Origin: Bacillaceae bacterium IKA-2
GTDB taxonomy: Bacteria > Bacillota > Bacilli > Bacillales > Anaerobacillaceae
Direction: 5' to 3'
Length of the DNA: 64,000 nt
NCBI GenBank assembly: GCA_031761875.1
Contig: CP134492.1
Coordinates: forward strand, 1,302,001 to 1,366,000
The translations under genes were made by a program, and so were the position numbers. The notes under the pieces are model-generated. The model had not been told where the DNA came from and made no database searches. It saw nothing but the letters and a program-made list of their open reading frames with translations. Positions within the stretch are counted from its first letter, which is position 1, and each line of letters begins with the position of its first letter. This document shows positions 34,592 through 43,985 of this stretch, in pieces.

Positions 34592-35427
34592 AAAAATGGA
34601 TGATTGCTAGAAAGTCTGTTCAATTTTTGATTATTCTACTATTTTTGTCCCCACTATTTTTAGTCGATGTTGCTGGAACTAACTTTTTTTATGGCTCACT
34701 ATCATCTTCAGAATTTTTTGGAATTCAACTTTCAGACCCATTGGGAGCACTAGGCGTAACAATAGCTTCAAAGCAATTTGTTTGGGGATATATTGGTTCT
34801 GCATCAATTGTTTTCTTTATTTATTTGCTAATCAGCGGGAGAGTATTTTGTAGTTGGGTTTGTCCAGTGAACACTCTTTTGGAACTGACCGATTCCGTAA
34901 GAAAGCGCTTTAAAAATCTGCCTGATATCCAGTTTAAGTTAAATACAAAGATCCATTTAGCAGTTTTAGTTCTAGTACTCTCGTTTTTTATTGGCGTACC
35001 TATCTTTGAAATTATTTCTCCGATTGGTAATACGATAAGAAATTTATTATTTGTCTGGGGGATTGGGGCTTTTATCATATTAGCAATTGTTTTATTTGAT
35101 TTTTTTGTTTCGAAAAGAGGCTGGTGCAGATACTTTTGTCCAGTTGGAGGTTTTTATTCAAGCATTGGTAAAGCAGGACAATTAAGAGTCAAGATTGATG
35201 ATGAAAAATGCGTCAGCTGTATGCAGTGTAAAAAAGTCTGCTTTTCGCATCCATCTATTTTAGATCCTGCAATTAATGGAGAGAAATCCTTTGTAGCATC
35301 AGGTGATTGTAGCTTATGTGGCGCTTGCATTGATGCATGTAGTCACGAAGCTTTATCAATAGGTCTTAGGCCGTATATTCAACGAGATAAACACATTCAA
35401 ATTCCGAATGAGGGGGAAAATATGTAA
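34588..35427 (+). CDS. napH: NapH-like membrane quinol oxidase / polyferredoxin
   Basis: This 279-residue integral membrane protein probably oxidises menaquinol and passes electrons to NapG. Four membrane helices are visible (about residues 10-28, 72-88, 113-132 and 145-165). The cytoplasmic [15 protein letters not shown] and [12 protein letters not shown] motifs are family signatures, and two [4Fe-4S] clusters follow ([23 protein letters not shown]). With no napC in the operon, NapGH is the likely sole quinol route, as in Wolinella-type systems. Its stop overlaps the napA start (TAATG). Confidence 0.92.
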   Translation: MKKWMIARKSVQFLIILLFLSPLFLVDVAGTNFFYGSLSSSEFFGIQLSDPLGALGVTIASKQFVWGYIGSASIVFFIYLLISGRVFCSWVCPVNTLLELTDSVRKRFKNLPDIQFKLNTKIHLAVLVLVLSFFIGVPIFEIISPIGNTIRNLLFVWGIGAFIILAIVLFDFFVSKRGWCRYFCPVGGFYSSIGKAGQLRVKIDDEKCVSCMQCKKVCFSHPSILDPAINGEKSFVASGDCSLCGACIDACSHEALSIGLRPYIQRDKHIQIPNEGENM

Positions 35428-37991
35428 TGGAATTAACACGAAGAAGCTTACTTAAGGCTGCAGCAATTTCATCAGCAATGATCGCAGCGGGGTGTACCAA
35501 AAAAGCGTCACCAGAACCAATAGAACCTGAACAAGATCCTGTTGAAGTAGAGGCTTTATCAATTGAACCGGATGCTTGGAAAACAACTGTTTGTCGCTAT
35601 TGTGGAACAGGTTGTGGAGTTTTAGTCGGAGTTAAGGATCAAAAAGTAATTGCTGTAAAAGGAGATCCAGATAATCGTTCCAGCAGAGGTCTAAACTGCA
35701 TTAAAGGTTATTATTTAGGAAAAGTTTTATTCGGTGAAGACCGCCTAACTAAGCCGTTAATTCGTGAAGATAACTCGAAAAAAGGAACAATGGACGGCTT
35801 CCGTGAAGCGTCATGGGATGAAGCCCTTGACTTAGTTGCAAATAAAATTAGAGAAAACCATGATAAAGATCCGAATTCAGTAGCATTTTGGGGTTCAGGT
35901 CAACAAACGATCCATGAAGGCTACGCTTCAGTAAAACTTTGGAAAGTTGGCTTACAAAGCAATAATATAGATCCCAATGCAAGACTTTGTATGGCGAGTG
36001 CAGTAGCCGGGTTCATGACAACGTTTCAGTCAGACGAACCAATGGGTTGTTATGATGATTTAGATGAGGCAGATGTGTTCGTTACTTGGGGAGCAAACAT
36101 GGCAGAAATGCACCCAGTATTATATTCACGCTTAACGGCAAGAAAGCTTTCTGATCCTAATGTAAAACATTATGATTTAACAACGTATCATACACGTACT
36201 TCAGAAACTGCAGATAGCGTTATGGTATTTAGACCACAAACAGATTTAGCGATTGCTAACTGTATTGTTAACTATTTACTAGAAACAGACTCATATGATC
36301 AGCAGTTTGTTGATGAGCATTGTCAATTTAAGGCTGGAGAAGAGGACTTAGGTCATTCAATAAACGATGATTATGATCAGACTGAAAAGGGTCAAAAGTC
36401 CGGTGATGCTTGGTCAATCACGTTTGACGAGTTTAAAGAAATGGTTTCAAAATACACATTTGAATATGTTTCTGAATTATCAGGTGTCCCAGCCGCCGAT
36501 CTTGAAACTTTAGCAAAGGAGTTTGCTGATCCTAATAAGAGAATTATGTCAACATGGACAATGGGGGTCAATCAACATACTCGTGGGACATGGATGAACA
36601 ATTTAATTTATGATATTCATTTACTTTCAGGGAAAATTAGTCAGCCGGGAAGCGGACCATTTTCATTAACAGGTCAGCCTAGTGCTTGTGGAACTGCTCG
36701 TGAAGTTGGCGTATTTTCACACCGATTACCTGCAGACTTAGTAGTAACTAATCCAGAGCACCGTCGCTTTAGTGAGATGATTTGGAACTTACCCGAAGGT
36801 TATTTAGATGCGATTGAAAAACCTGGTCTTCATACTATGGCGATGTTCAGACAGCTTGGAAATGGAAATGTAAAATTCCTTTGGAGTATGTCTAACAACT
36901 GGGCCCAAACGTTACCAAAAACAAATCGCTTTCGTGGAATTGATACTGATGGTAAAGGTGTGATTGACGGATTTATCGTTGTTTCTGAAGTTTACCCAAC
37001 ACGTTCAACAGAAATGGCAAATGTTGTCTTTCCAGCAGCAATGTGGGTAGAGCGTGAAGGCATGTTTGGTAATGCTGAACGTCGTAACGCCATTTTTGAA
37101 AAGTGTCAAGAACCGCCCGGAGAAGCTAAATGGGATATTTGGGCAATGGTTCAAGTAGCAAAGCGTGTCCTTGATGGCAAAAAAATTGGCGACAAAGATT
37201 CTTTTGATGTTGTCTTCGGTAAATACGGCCCTGATATTTGGGATTATGAGAAAAATGATCTTATTGATGACCATGAAGTATGTGTAAGGCTATGGGAAGA
37301 ATATCGCGAGTTTAGTACACCACACTTAAATGAAAATCCAGCTATTCGTGAGCTCGGTCATAAATTAAAGACAAGTGCGAAAGAATTAGCGCCTTACGAT
37401 GAGTATTTAAAGCAACATGGTATGCGTTGGCCAGTTCGTGAAGTAAATGGTGAATGGATGGAAACCAAATGGCGTTATGCCCATGGTAAGCAAGAAGACG
37501 GCTATGATCAAATCGGTGTTGAAACGTTTGGTGAAGTAGGTCGATATAAAAATCTTGATTTTTATAAATCAAATGATCATAAACCAACAGTTTTCTTTAG
37601 ACCATTTGAAGATGCTCCTGAAATACCAGATGAAGAGTATCCGATCTGGTTATGCACAGGACGTGTTCTCGAACACTGGCACAGTGGCTCAATGACGCGA
37701 CGTGTTCCTGAGTTACATCGCGCTGTACCAGAAGCGTTATGTGAAATCCACCCGGATGATGCTGCTGCGATTGGAATTCAAGATAAAGATTGGGTATACG
37801 TTGAGTCTCGTCGCGGAAAAACAAAAGTAAAAGCAACTACAACTGGCCGCGGCAAGCCACCAAAAGGGTTAGTATTTGTTCCGTTCTTTGCTGAAGAGGT
37901 AATGATTAACGATACGACGTTGGACGCATATTGTCCAATTTCAAAACAACCGGACTATAAAAAATGTGCTGTCAAAGTATATAAGGCATAG
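35427..37991 (+). CDS. napA: Periplasmic-type nitrate reductase catalytic subunit NapA
   Basis: This bis-MGD molybdoenzyme reduces nitrate to nitrite outside the membrane. The N-terminal TRRSLLK is a twin-arginine signal, followed by a hydrophobic stretch and AAGC (C23), a lipobox-like end, so the enzyme may be a lipoprotein. The [4Fe-4S] ligands are C56, C59, C63 and C91. The molybdenum ligand is probably C189 in [12 protein letters not shown]. The MGD-binding C-terminal domain ([53 protein letters not shown]) is complete. Length (854) fits NapA. Formate dehydrogenase or another DMSO-reductase member is excluded mainly by the nap neighbours and the RVLEHWH motif. Confidence 0.92.
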   Translation: MELTRRSLLKAAAISSAMIAAGCTKKASPEPIEPEQDPVEVEALSIEPDAWKTTVCRYCGTGCGVLVGVKDQKVIAVKGDPDNRSSRGLNCIKGYYLGKVLFGEDRLTKPLIREDNSKKGTMDGFREASWDEALDLVANKIRENHDKDPNSVAFWGSGQQTIHEGYASVKLWKVGLQSNNIDPNARLCMASAVAGFMTTFQSDEPMGCYDDLDEADVFVTWGANMAEMHPVLYSRLTARKLSDPNVKHYDLTTYHTRTSETADSVMVFRPQTDLAIANCIVNYLLETDSYDQQFVDEHCQFKAGEEDLGHSINDDYDQTEKGQKSGDAWSITFDEFKEMVSKYTFEYVSELSGVPAADLETLAKEFADPNKRIMSTWTMGVNQHTRGTWMNNLIYDIHLLSGKISQPGSGPFSLTGQPSACGTAREVGVFSHRLPADLVVTNPEHRRFSEMIWNLPEGYLDAIEKPGLHTMAMFRQLGNGNVKFLWSMSNNWAQTLPKTNRFRGIDTDGKGVIDGFIVVSEVYPTRSTEMANVVFPAAMWVEREGMFGNAERRNAIFEKCQEPPGEAKWDIWAMVQVAKRVLDGKKIGDKDSFDVVFGKYGPDIWDYEKNDLIDDHEVCVRLWEEYREFSTPHLNENPAIRELGHKLKTSAKELAPYDEYLKQHGMRWPVREVNGEWMETKWRYAHGKQEDGYDQIGVETFGEVGRYKNLDFYKSNDHKPTVFFRPFEDAPEIPDEEYPIWLCTGRVLEHWHSGSMTRRVPELHRAVPEALCEIHPDDAAAIGIQDKDWVYVESRRGKTKVKATTTGRGKPPKGLVFVPFFAEEVMINDTTLDAYCPISKQPDYKKCAVKVYKA

Positions 37992-38003
37992 GGAGGAATG
38001 AAG

Positions 38004-38456
38004 ATGAAAAAATCAAATTATTTTTTATTTGCAGCTGCTATAGCGATATTAATCTTTGCCTCTGTCATTGGTGTATCTTTGATTAGCGACTCATCAAAGG
38101 AAACAGCGCAACCAAAACAAGAGAAAGAACAAGAACCAAAGCAGGAACAACCAGCAACAGCAATAAACTTGCCACAGTTAACTGAAGAGCGTGCAGATGC
38201 AGCAACGATGGGTTTAATCTCGGCACCTACATTACAACCAGTTGACCATCTCGGCAGATGGAACCCACAACTTGGTAAAGATAGTTGTTTAATGTGTCAT
38301 CAAGATTCAGCAGCAACTGGAGCAAGAGAAATACCAATAGATCATTTCGTAGATGAAGATCGAAGCGAAGGAATTTTCGGACCAAGAAATCAGTGTATAA
38401 CGTGTCATGGTCTTGATTCAGGCGATACCAAGCCAGCATTTAATAGAGAAAACTAA
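38004..38456 (+). CDS. napB: NapB-like diheme cytochrome c subunit
   Basis: This is the electron-transfer partner of NapA. An N-terminal hydrophobic helix (residues ~5-30) without a clear cleavage site probably anchors it to the membrane. A charged Gln/Glu/Lys linker follows, then a small domain with two heme motifs, CLMCH and CITCH, as in NapB. The distal histidine ligand regions (VDHLG, IDHF) are present. I chose the ATG at 38004, 6 bases after GGAGGA. Cytochrome c maturation genes must lie elsewhere. Confidence 0.9.
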   Translation: MKKSNYFLFAAAIAILIFASVIGVSLISDSSKETAQPKQEKEQEPKQEQPATAINLPQLTEERADAATMGLISAPTLQPVDHLGRWNPQLGKDSCLMCHQDSAATGAREIPIDHFVDEDRSEGIFGPRNQCITCHGLDSGDTKPAFNREN

Positions 38457-38479
38457 ATTTTCAACAATGGAGGTGTATG

Positions 38480-38749
38480 ATGGTTATTTCAGGATTTATG
38501 CTAATTACAGTAAAAGGCAAAACGGATTTAGCAATTGAACAACTACAGAAACTTCCAGGTGTCGAAGTTCATCTTGTTGAGCAAGGCGTTAAAGTGGTCT
38601 TAACTCTAGAGGCTCCTTCTGTTGATGAAAGTTATCGTATTGGTGAGGCGTTCAAAGAGATTGATGGAATTGTTTCGATCTGTCTTGCTTACACTCACTT
38701 TGAAGATGATCCAGCAATGGAACATAAAAGAGTTGTGATTAAGCAATGA
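38480..38749 (+). CDS. napD: NapD-like nitrate reductase maturation chaperone
   Basis: This 89-residue ferredoxin-fold chaperone binds the twin-arginine signal of NapA in the cytoplasm and delays export until the cofactor is loaded. The pattern ISGFMLITVKGKTDLAIEQL, LPGVEVH and GVKVVLTLEA is typical of NapD. I chose the second of two adjacent ATGs (38480), 5 bases from GGAGGT. Its stop overlaps the start of the next gene by ATGA. Confidence 0.88.
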   Translation: MVISGFMLITVKGKTDLAIEQLQKLPGVEVHLVEQGVKVVLTLEAPSVDESYRIGEAFKEIDGIVSICLAYTHFEDDPAMEHKRVVIKQ

Positions 38750-39303
38750 TAGAAAAATTGAACCGTAGAGAATATCTTAAGGAGAATTTCCGTTCTTCCT
38801 TTCAGTTTCTAGGGTCAATCATTGGAGCTTCCCTTGAGCAAGAACGAAATTTTATCCGTCCACCAGGTGCAGGAGATGAACTAGGATTTCTTACCTCATG
38901 TACTCGCTGTGGAGTTTGTGCAGAAGTATGTCCTCACGATACAATAAGTCTTTTTTCAGCGGATTATGGAGCAAAGTTAGCTGGGACACCTTTTATCAAC
39001 CCAAATGAAGTTCCTTGTACATTTTGTAATAAGTGTATTACTCATTGCCCTACAGGAGCTTTAGAGGAAATTGGTCCAAACGAGAAACTAGGGATGGCTG
39101 AAGTTGTTGAATTTAACTGTTTAGCTTTTAAGGGGACAATGTGTGACTATTGTGTTAGAGCTTGTCCTTTAGGAACTGACGCATTAACGCTTGAAGATGG
39201 AAAACCAAAAGTAATTGAAGCAAATTGCAACGGTTGTGGTCTCTGCGTTAGTGCTTGTATTCAAACATTTAAAGGCATTTACGTAAAAATTATAGAAGCA
39301 TAA
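38746..39303 (+). CDS. napF: NapF-like ferredoxin protein
   Basis: This 185-residue protein has [4Fe-4S] motifs CTRCGVCAEVCP, CTFCNKCITHCP, CDYCVRACP and CNGCGLCVSACI. It lacks a signal peptide and membrane helix, so it is cytoplasmic. NapF proteins help assemble iron-sulfur clusters into NapA before export. It resembles the NapG encoded at the front of the operon (both have RPPGA…DE followed by the first cluster), suggesting duplication, so a NapG-like redox role is the alternative. It is the last gene of the operon; a terminator follows. Confidence 0.82.
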   Translation: MIEKLNRREYLKENFRSSFQFLGSIIGASLEQERNFIRPPGAGDELGFLTSCTRCGVCAEVCPHDTISLFSADYGAKLAGTPFINPNEVPCTFCNKCITHCPTGALEEIGPNEKLGMAEVVEFNCLAFKGTMCDYCVRACPLGTDALTLEDGKPKVIEANCNGCGLCVSACIQTFKGIYVKIIEA

Positions 39304-39310
39304 AATGAGT

Positions 39311-39343
39311 AGGGAATGACCATAAAAAAGTCATTCCTTTTTC
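39311..39343 (+). terminator. Terminator of the nap operon
   Basis: AGGGAATGAC (39311-39320) pairs with GTCATTCCT (39330-39338), followed by TTTTTC. Confidence 0.75.
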
Positions 39344-39550
39344 TTACTATTATTTTCCGGCATGAAGAAACGGGAAAACTGTTATTATTTTCTTTTAAAA
39401 CTGTGCTAAAGATGTCACAAAAAATCATTGAAAGATAATGTATAGTTGTAGAGAATCGATATTTAAAGTAATTAGTGAAAAAAATCAATTTTCTGCGAGC
39501 AGTTACTTTTTATTAAAACTATATTCCTCCTATGGAAAGAGGGGTTATCA

Positions 39551-40459
39551 ATGGATATAAGATCTTTCACTAAGTATTGTTCTCGTTCGCTAATCAAAGG
39601 AATAATAGTTGGCTTAGTTACTTTAGTTGGGGCTTCATTTGGGCATTCGTTAGCTTTAATGATTGGCATTAACATGTCCAATCCCATTATTTTTTTAGAC
39701 GAATTATCTAGTACACTTTTATTTTTGAGCATGATTACTGTGACAGCTATTTTAATAGGTGAATTATTTAAACAATTAAATCAGCCGTTTACAGAACGAG
39801 TAATTTCAATATTTATGTATCATTTTTTCTTTTTTTACTTCCTGCGAATGTTCGATGGCTTTTTATCCAGTACAAAGTCGTTTAGTTTCTATGAAATTCT
39901 TGGACATATTTTGGCTGCTATATTTTTTTCCATCGCTGTAGCACTACTATGGAAACCGATGAACGAGCAAAGTAGTTTAGTTGAAAAATCAACAAATTAT
40001 TTTAAATTCAAGAATTTGAAAAAATGGTTGATCGGTTATGTTGTTGCATCGATAAGCTTTGCGTTAATATATTATTTAACCAATTGGCTTATTTTACCTT
40101 TTATTGAACCTTTTTATAGTGATTTAGGGAATAATTATGGAAGAGATATTTATAATTTTTATCACTTGCTTTTCGCTAAGCTAATCGTTGGTGGTTTGTT
40201 TGTGCTAGTGTTAATGCCCATTTTTGTTTTATCGACGATGTCAAAAACTTCGCTTCTTTTCTGGATTGGATTCCCGATTTTCGTGCAAGCTGCAGTCTAT
40301 CCTACTAGTGTTGAGGTTTGGTTACCTTTAGGTATTAGGTTTCCGTTTTTAATTCAACAAATGGTAATTACTTACTTTATGGCAATTATGTTAGTGCAAT
40401 TATTTTACTTGCCTAGCGAAAGTGATGTTATTGACGATCAGTTTAAATGGATGTATTAA
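39551..40459 (+). CDS. Uncharacterised multi-pass membrane protein
   Basis: This 302-residue protein has about seven or eight predicted membrane helices, rich in Phe, Ile and Leu. A hydrophilic loop after residue ~140 contains ERKSTNYFKF-like charged residues, and the tail DVIDDQFKWMY is acidic. I recognise no transporter motif. It has a faint resemblance in style to KbaA-type sporulation membrane proteins but is longer, and I do not claim that identity. The AAAGAGGGG site upstream supports the start. It is flanked by terminators, so it is monocistronic. Confidence 0.7.
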   Translation: MDIRSFTKYCSRSLIKGIIVGLVTLVGASFGHSLALMIGINMSNPIIFLDELSSTLLFLSMITVTAILIGELFKQLNQPFTERVISIFMYHFFFFYFLRMFDGFLSSTKSFSFYEILGHILAAIFFSIAVALLWKPMNEQSSLVEKSTNYFKFKNLKKWLIGYVVASISFALIYYLTNWLILPFIEPFYSDLGNNYGRDIYNFYHLLFAKLIVGGLFVLVLMPIFVLSTMSKTSLLFWIGFPIFVQAAVYPTSVEVWLPLGIRFPFLIQQMVITYFMAIMLVQLFYLPSESDVIDDQFKWMY

Positions 40460-40494
40460 AACTACCTAAACTTTCACAGTTGGGTAGTTTTTCA
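40458..40494 (+). terminator. Terminator before recQ
   Basis: AAAACTACCTA (40458-40468) pairs with TGGGTAGTTTT (40481-40491), ending in Ts. Confidence 0.75.
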
Positions 40495-40557
40495 TTTCCT
40501 CTCAAAAAACAACTATGGTATTGTTAGAGTGATACTTTAGTAACGGAGTTGGAAAAT

Positions 40558-42342
40558 ATGTTTGAAAAAAAATTACATTCGCTTTCACCAATCGATGTCT
40601 TAAAAAAATATTATGGTTACGACAGATTTAGACGAAATCAAGAAGAAATTATTACATCTATATTTGAAAGAAAAGACACTTTTTGCATTATGCCCACAGG
40701 CGGCGGGAAATCGGTCTGCTATCAAGTGCCGGCAATTCTTTTGAAAGGACTAACGATTGTTATTAGTCCATTAATCTCTTTAATGAAAGATCAAGTTGAT
40801 ACTTTGACTAGTAATGGAATACCAGCAGTTTATTTAAATAGTACAGTGACTTATTCAAATCAAGAACTTATTATGAAGGATATTAGACAAGGAAAATATA
40901 AACTTGTTTATGTCGCACCAGAGCGGCTCGATTCTAATCAGTTTTTACATTTTTTGAAACAGTTACCAATCGAGTTTATTGCCATAGATGAAGCCCACTG
41001 CATTTCCCAATGGGGACATGATTTTCGTCCAAGTTACAGAAAAATAGGGGCTTTAATTGAACAGCTATCACCTCGTCCGGTAATTGCGGCTTTTACTGCG
41101 ACGGCGACAAAAGAGGTTGCTGAGGATATTAAAAGAGGACTAGCACTTCAATCTCCTTTATCGTTTGTTTCTGGTTATGAAAGGGAAAACCTAGCTTTTT
41201 CTGTCGTGAAAACAGGTAACAAGAGGAAGTATTTACTAGATTTTTTAAAGCGTTACAAAGGCGAAAGCGGAATAATTTATACTGCCACTAGAAAAGATGT
41301 CGAAAGCTTACAGCTCTTTTTAGCTAAAAATGGGATTCAGGCAGTTACCTATCACGCGGGCATGGCTGAGCGTGTCCGTAATGACCATCAAGAAAAATTT
41401 ATTTATGATGATGAAAAAATAATTATTGCCACAAACGCATTTGGAATGGGTATTGATAAATCAAATGTTCGGTTCGTGATCCATTATCAACTACCTAAGA
41501 GCATGGAGGCTTACTATCAAGAAGCCGGCAGGGCTGGGCGAGACGGAGAAAATAGTGAATGCATCGTATTCTATACTAGTAAAGATGTCCAAACACAAAA
41601 GTTTTTAATTGAACAGTCACAATCAGACGAAGAGCGGAAATCACGTGAATATCGAAAACTGCAAATGATGGTAGATTTTTGTCATACGACAAAATGTTTA
41701 CAAAGCTTCATTGTTGCTTATTTTGGGGACATCCTAGAGCGAGAGTGTAGTAAATGTTCAAATTGTTTATCGGATTTCGAGGAAATTGATGTCACGATTG
41801 AAGCACAGAAAATTTTTTCTTGTGTTGTTCGAATGAAGGAAAGATTTGGTGTTACCCTAATTGCTCAAGTTCTTAAAGGATCTCAAAATAAACGAATTAA
41901 ACAATTGAGCTTAACGGAATTAAGTACATATGGAATTATGAACAAAAAAACGGAAAAAGGAATTAGTGAACTGATTCAACTTTTGATCGCTGAAGGCTAC
42001 TTAGGATTAAAAAACGGTCAATATCCTACTGTAAGAATGACTGAAAAAGCTGCTGATGTCCTAAAGAATGGTTCAAAGGTTTTACAGAAATTAAAACCGG
42101 TTAAAAAAGAAGCGGTTGTTCACAGTGAACTTTTTGAACTGCTTCGCCAGATCCGAAGAGATATAGCTGAAAAGGAAAAGCTACCACCGTATATTATCTT
42201 TTCTGACGCAACATTAAGAGAAATGTGTCAGTATTACCCTAAAACGAAACTAGAAATGCTCCAAATCAAAGGAGTAGGGGAAGTAAAGTATGAGAAGTAT
42301 GGGCAAGTATTTTTAAATGAAATAAGTCAGTTTTCAGAATGA
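40558..42342 (+). CDS. recQ: ATP-dependent DNA helicase RecQ
   Basis: This 3'-5' DNA helicase acts in recombination and fork repair. Visible motifs are the RecQ N-terminal FRRNQEEII, Walker A TGGGKS at residues 47-52, IDEAHCISQWGHDFRPSY, TATATKEV, ATNAFGMGIDKSNVRFVIHY and QEAGRAGRDG. The zinc-binding cysteines CxxxxCSKCSNC and a C-terminal HRDC domain (ELFELLRQIRRDIAEKEKLPPYIIFSD, split) are present. Length (594) suits full RecQ. I chose the ATG at 40558, 9 bases after GGAG; the frame opens at a TTG (40549) overlapping it. Confidence 0.95.
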   Translation: MFEKKLHSLSPIDVLKKYYGYDRFRRNQEEIITSIFERKDTFCIMPTGGGKSVCYQVPAILLKGLTIVISPLISLMKDQVDTLTSNGIPAVYLNSTVTYSNQELIMKDIRQGKYKLVYVAPERLDSNQFLHFLKQLPIEFIAIDEAHCISQWGHDFRPSYRKIGALIEQLSPRPVIAAFTATATKEVAEDIKRGLALQSPLSFVSGYERENLAFSVVKTGNKRKYLLDFLKRYKGESGIIYTATRKDVESLQLFLAKNGIQAVTYHAGMAERVRNDHQEKFIYDDEKIIIATNAFGMGIDKSNVRFVIHYQLPKSMEAYYQEAGRAGRDGENSECIVFYTSKDVQTQKFLIEQSQSDEERKSREYRKLQMMVDFCHTTKCLQSFIVAYFGDILERECSKCSNCLSDFEEIDVTIEAQKIFSCVVRMKERFGVTLIAQVLKGSQNKRIKQLSLTELSTYGIMNKKTEKGISELIQLLIAEGYLGLKNGQYPTVRMTEKAADVLKNGSKVLQKLKPVKKEAVVHSELFELLRQIRRDIAEKEKLPPYIIFSDATLREMCQYYPKTKLEMLQIKGVGEVKYEKYGQVFLNEISQFSE

Positions 42343-42406
42343 TTTATAGTATATTAGCCAAATTTTAGGTAAAAATATAACTAGCTTCTAAAAGGAGGGC
42401 TGGTTA

Positions 42407-42580
42407 ATGGAAATGGATATGAGTGTCAACGAGGTTATTACTTCAATTAATCAATTACGTTCAGACGGTCAAGTTCTCGCCAAGAAAAAAGTTAAGAAGT
42501 CTCATCCTGAGTTAATGAGAAGTGCACTTCATTACTTCCCGAGCTGGGAGCATGCGATTAAAGAAAGTGGTATAGAGTAA
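42407..42580 (+). CDS. 57-residue conserved protein downstream of recQ
   Basis: A strong AAAGGAGGG site precedes the ATG. The peptide starts MEMDMSVNEVITSINQLR and ends LHYFPSWEHAIKESGIE. The phrase 'YFPSWEHAIKESGI' resembles repeats associated with homing endonucleases (HNH_repeat type: …SWeeAleaAGi), here as a single free unit. Function is unknown; DNA binding is a guess from that resemblance. It lies 64 bases after recQ and may be cotranscribed. Confidence 0.7.
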   Translation: MEMDMSVNEVITSINQLRSDGQVLAKKKVKKSHPELMRSALHYFPSWEHAIKESGIE

Positions 42581-42586
42581 AAAAAG

Positions 42587-42631
42587 ATAAGAGCAAAGAA
42601 ACTCTCTCGTTTTATGCTCTTATTTTTTTTT
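42587..42631 (+). terminator. Terminator after the 57-residue protein
   Basis: ATAAGAGCA (42587-42595) pairs with TGCTCTTAT (42615-42623), then a long T-run. Confidence 0.8.
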
Positions 42632-42802
42632 GATTCCGGGTATTTAAAAGCTCTAAATGGTATTCAAGTTTAAATTACTATTTTAGGAATAATTATCTTA
42701 ACTTCCAAATTTAGAGATGGTAGAATAGAAGTTAATCTAAATAAATGAATTTCATTCAAATAGATTTTAATGAGCATAAAATTTTATAAATGGGGTGCTT
42801 AT

Positions 42803-43645
42803 ATGGGGAAAGTAAAAATAGTTACAGATTCGACACCAGATGTTCCAAAAGAAGATTTAGTAGCATTAGGGGTTGAAATTGTCCCGTTAACAATAACAGT
42901 TGATGGAAAGTCGTATATTGATGGTGTTGATGTTTCGGCAAAAGATTATATTCCGTTGTTGAAATTAGCGAAGGAAATTCCGAAGACGTCGCAACCTGCA
43001 GCAGGAGTTTTTACAGAAGTTTATGATCGCCTTGGTGCTGACGGAAGTGAGATTATCTCAATACATATTACTAGTGGTATGAGCGGGACAGTTAATTCAG
43101 CTCAAACTGGTGCTGAATTAAGTAAGGCGAAAGTTACAGTAATTGATTCTAAATTTATTTCTTTTGCGTTAGGATTTCAAGTTATTGAAGCAGCTAAACT
43201 AGCCAAAGCGGGTAAGTCGGTGGCTGAGATAATTAGCAGAATAAATGAAGTGAAAGAAAATTCAGCCTTATATCTGATGGTCGATACATTGGATTATTTG
43301 TTAAAAGGTGGCAGGATTGGCAGAGGTAGAGCATTGCTAGGTTCTATACTAAAAATAAAGCCAATTGCTTCGTTAGCAGATGGGGTGTATACACCGGTAT
43401 CAAAAGTGAGAACCTATCCGCAATTAATTAAATATTTAACAAAACAACTAGAAACAGAAACAACTAATAAAACGATAAAAGCGGTTGGAATCGCGCATGC
43501 AGACAATTTTCAATTAGCAACTCAGTTAAAAGAAGCAATAACAAAGGTTTCTGGATTTTCAGATATAAAAATTGTTGATACAACGCCAATTATCAGTACA
43601 CACACAGGTCCAGGTGCAATAGCTTTAATGTATTTTGCAGAGTAG
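42803..43645 (+). CDS. DegV-family fatty acid-binding protein
   Basis: This 280-residue cytoplasmic protein of the DegV/FakB family binds a fatty acid and presents it to the FakA kinase. Family signatures are VKIVTDSTPDVP at the start, FKTSQPAAGVF-like PKTSQPAAGVF, SIHITSGMSGTVNSAQ and LDYLLKGGRIGR. I chose the ATG at 42803 because GGGGTG lies 5 bases upstream. The frame extends to an ATG at 42770, but this adds residues (MSIKFYKWGAY) absent from the family. fakA is not in the window. Confidence 0.92.
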   Translation: MGKVKIVTDSTPDVPKEDLVALGVEIVPLTITVDGKSYIDGVDVSAKDYIPLLKLAKEIPKTSQPAAGVFTEVYDRLGADGSEIISIHITSGMSGTVNSAQTGAELSKAKVTVIDSKFISFALGFQVIEAAKLAKAGKSVAEIISRINEVKENSALYLMVDTLDYLLKGGRIGRGRALLGSILKIKPIASLADGVYTPVSKVRTYPQLIKYLTKQLETETTNKTIKAVGIAHADNFQLATQLKEAITKVSGFSDIKIVDTTPIISTHTGPGAIALMYFAE

Positions 43646-43729
43646 GGAATGAGACGATGCAGCTAAATTAGTAAAAGTAAAATGCATTGATAGTTATGAA
43701 AATGTTTTTTCTATAAAAAAATATATAAC

Positions 43730-43776
43730 AAAAACAGGAGCTACTACGCACTTAGAGTAAGCTCCTGTTTTTTTGC
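43730..43776 (+). terminator. Terminator of the degV gene
   Basis: AAAAACAGGAGC (43730-43741) pairs exactly with GCTCCTGTTTTT (43761-43772), followed by more Ts. Confidence 0.85.
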
Positions 43777-43829
43777 GGAGAACATCAAATTTTTGTGTCT
43801 GTCTAGCTCAAGCACCTTGCTTACAAGCC

Positions 43830-43973
43830 TTAACCTGTTGGCACCCGTTTTTTTGGCTTCTTTGATTTGGCTATATCGACTTCTTCATCTGCTATTTCTT
43901 GATTATAAACACTTTCAGTTGGAGTGCTATTGTTTTTGGAAGCAGCGTTACGAAAATGTTTTCGTTTAGTCAT
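43830..43973 (-). CDS. 47-residue basic small protein, unknown
   Basis: The frame MTKRKHFRNAASKN… ends KSKKPKKRVPTG and is preceded by GGGGGTA. It has no membrane span. It lies 12 bases downstream of the SASP gene, so it may be cotranscribed with it and be a spore-associated protein, which is inference. It is too short for the usual gene cut-off. Confidence 0.55.
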   Translation of the reverse strand: MTKRKHFRNAASKNNSTPTESVYNQEIADEEVDIAKSKKPKKRVPTG

Positions 43974-43985
43974 CGAAGATACCCC

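Noticed and set aside
37005-37836. Minus-strand frames inside napA
   Set aside because: They lack ribosome-binding sites and overlap a clearly coding gene with intact motifs.
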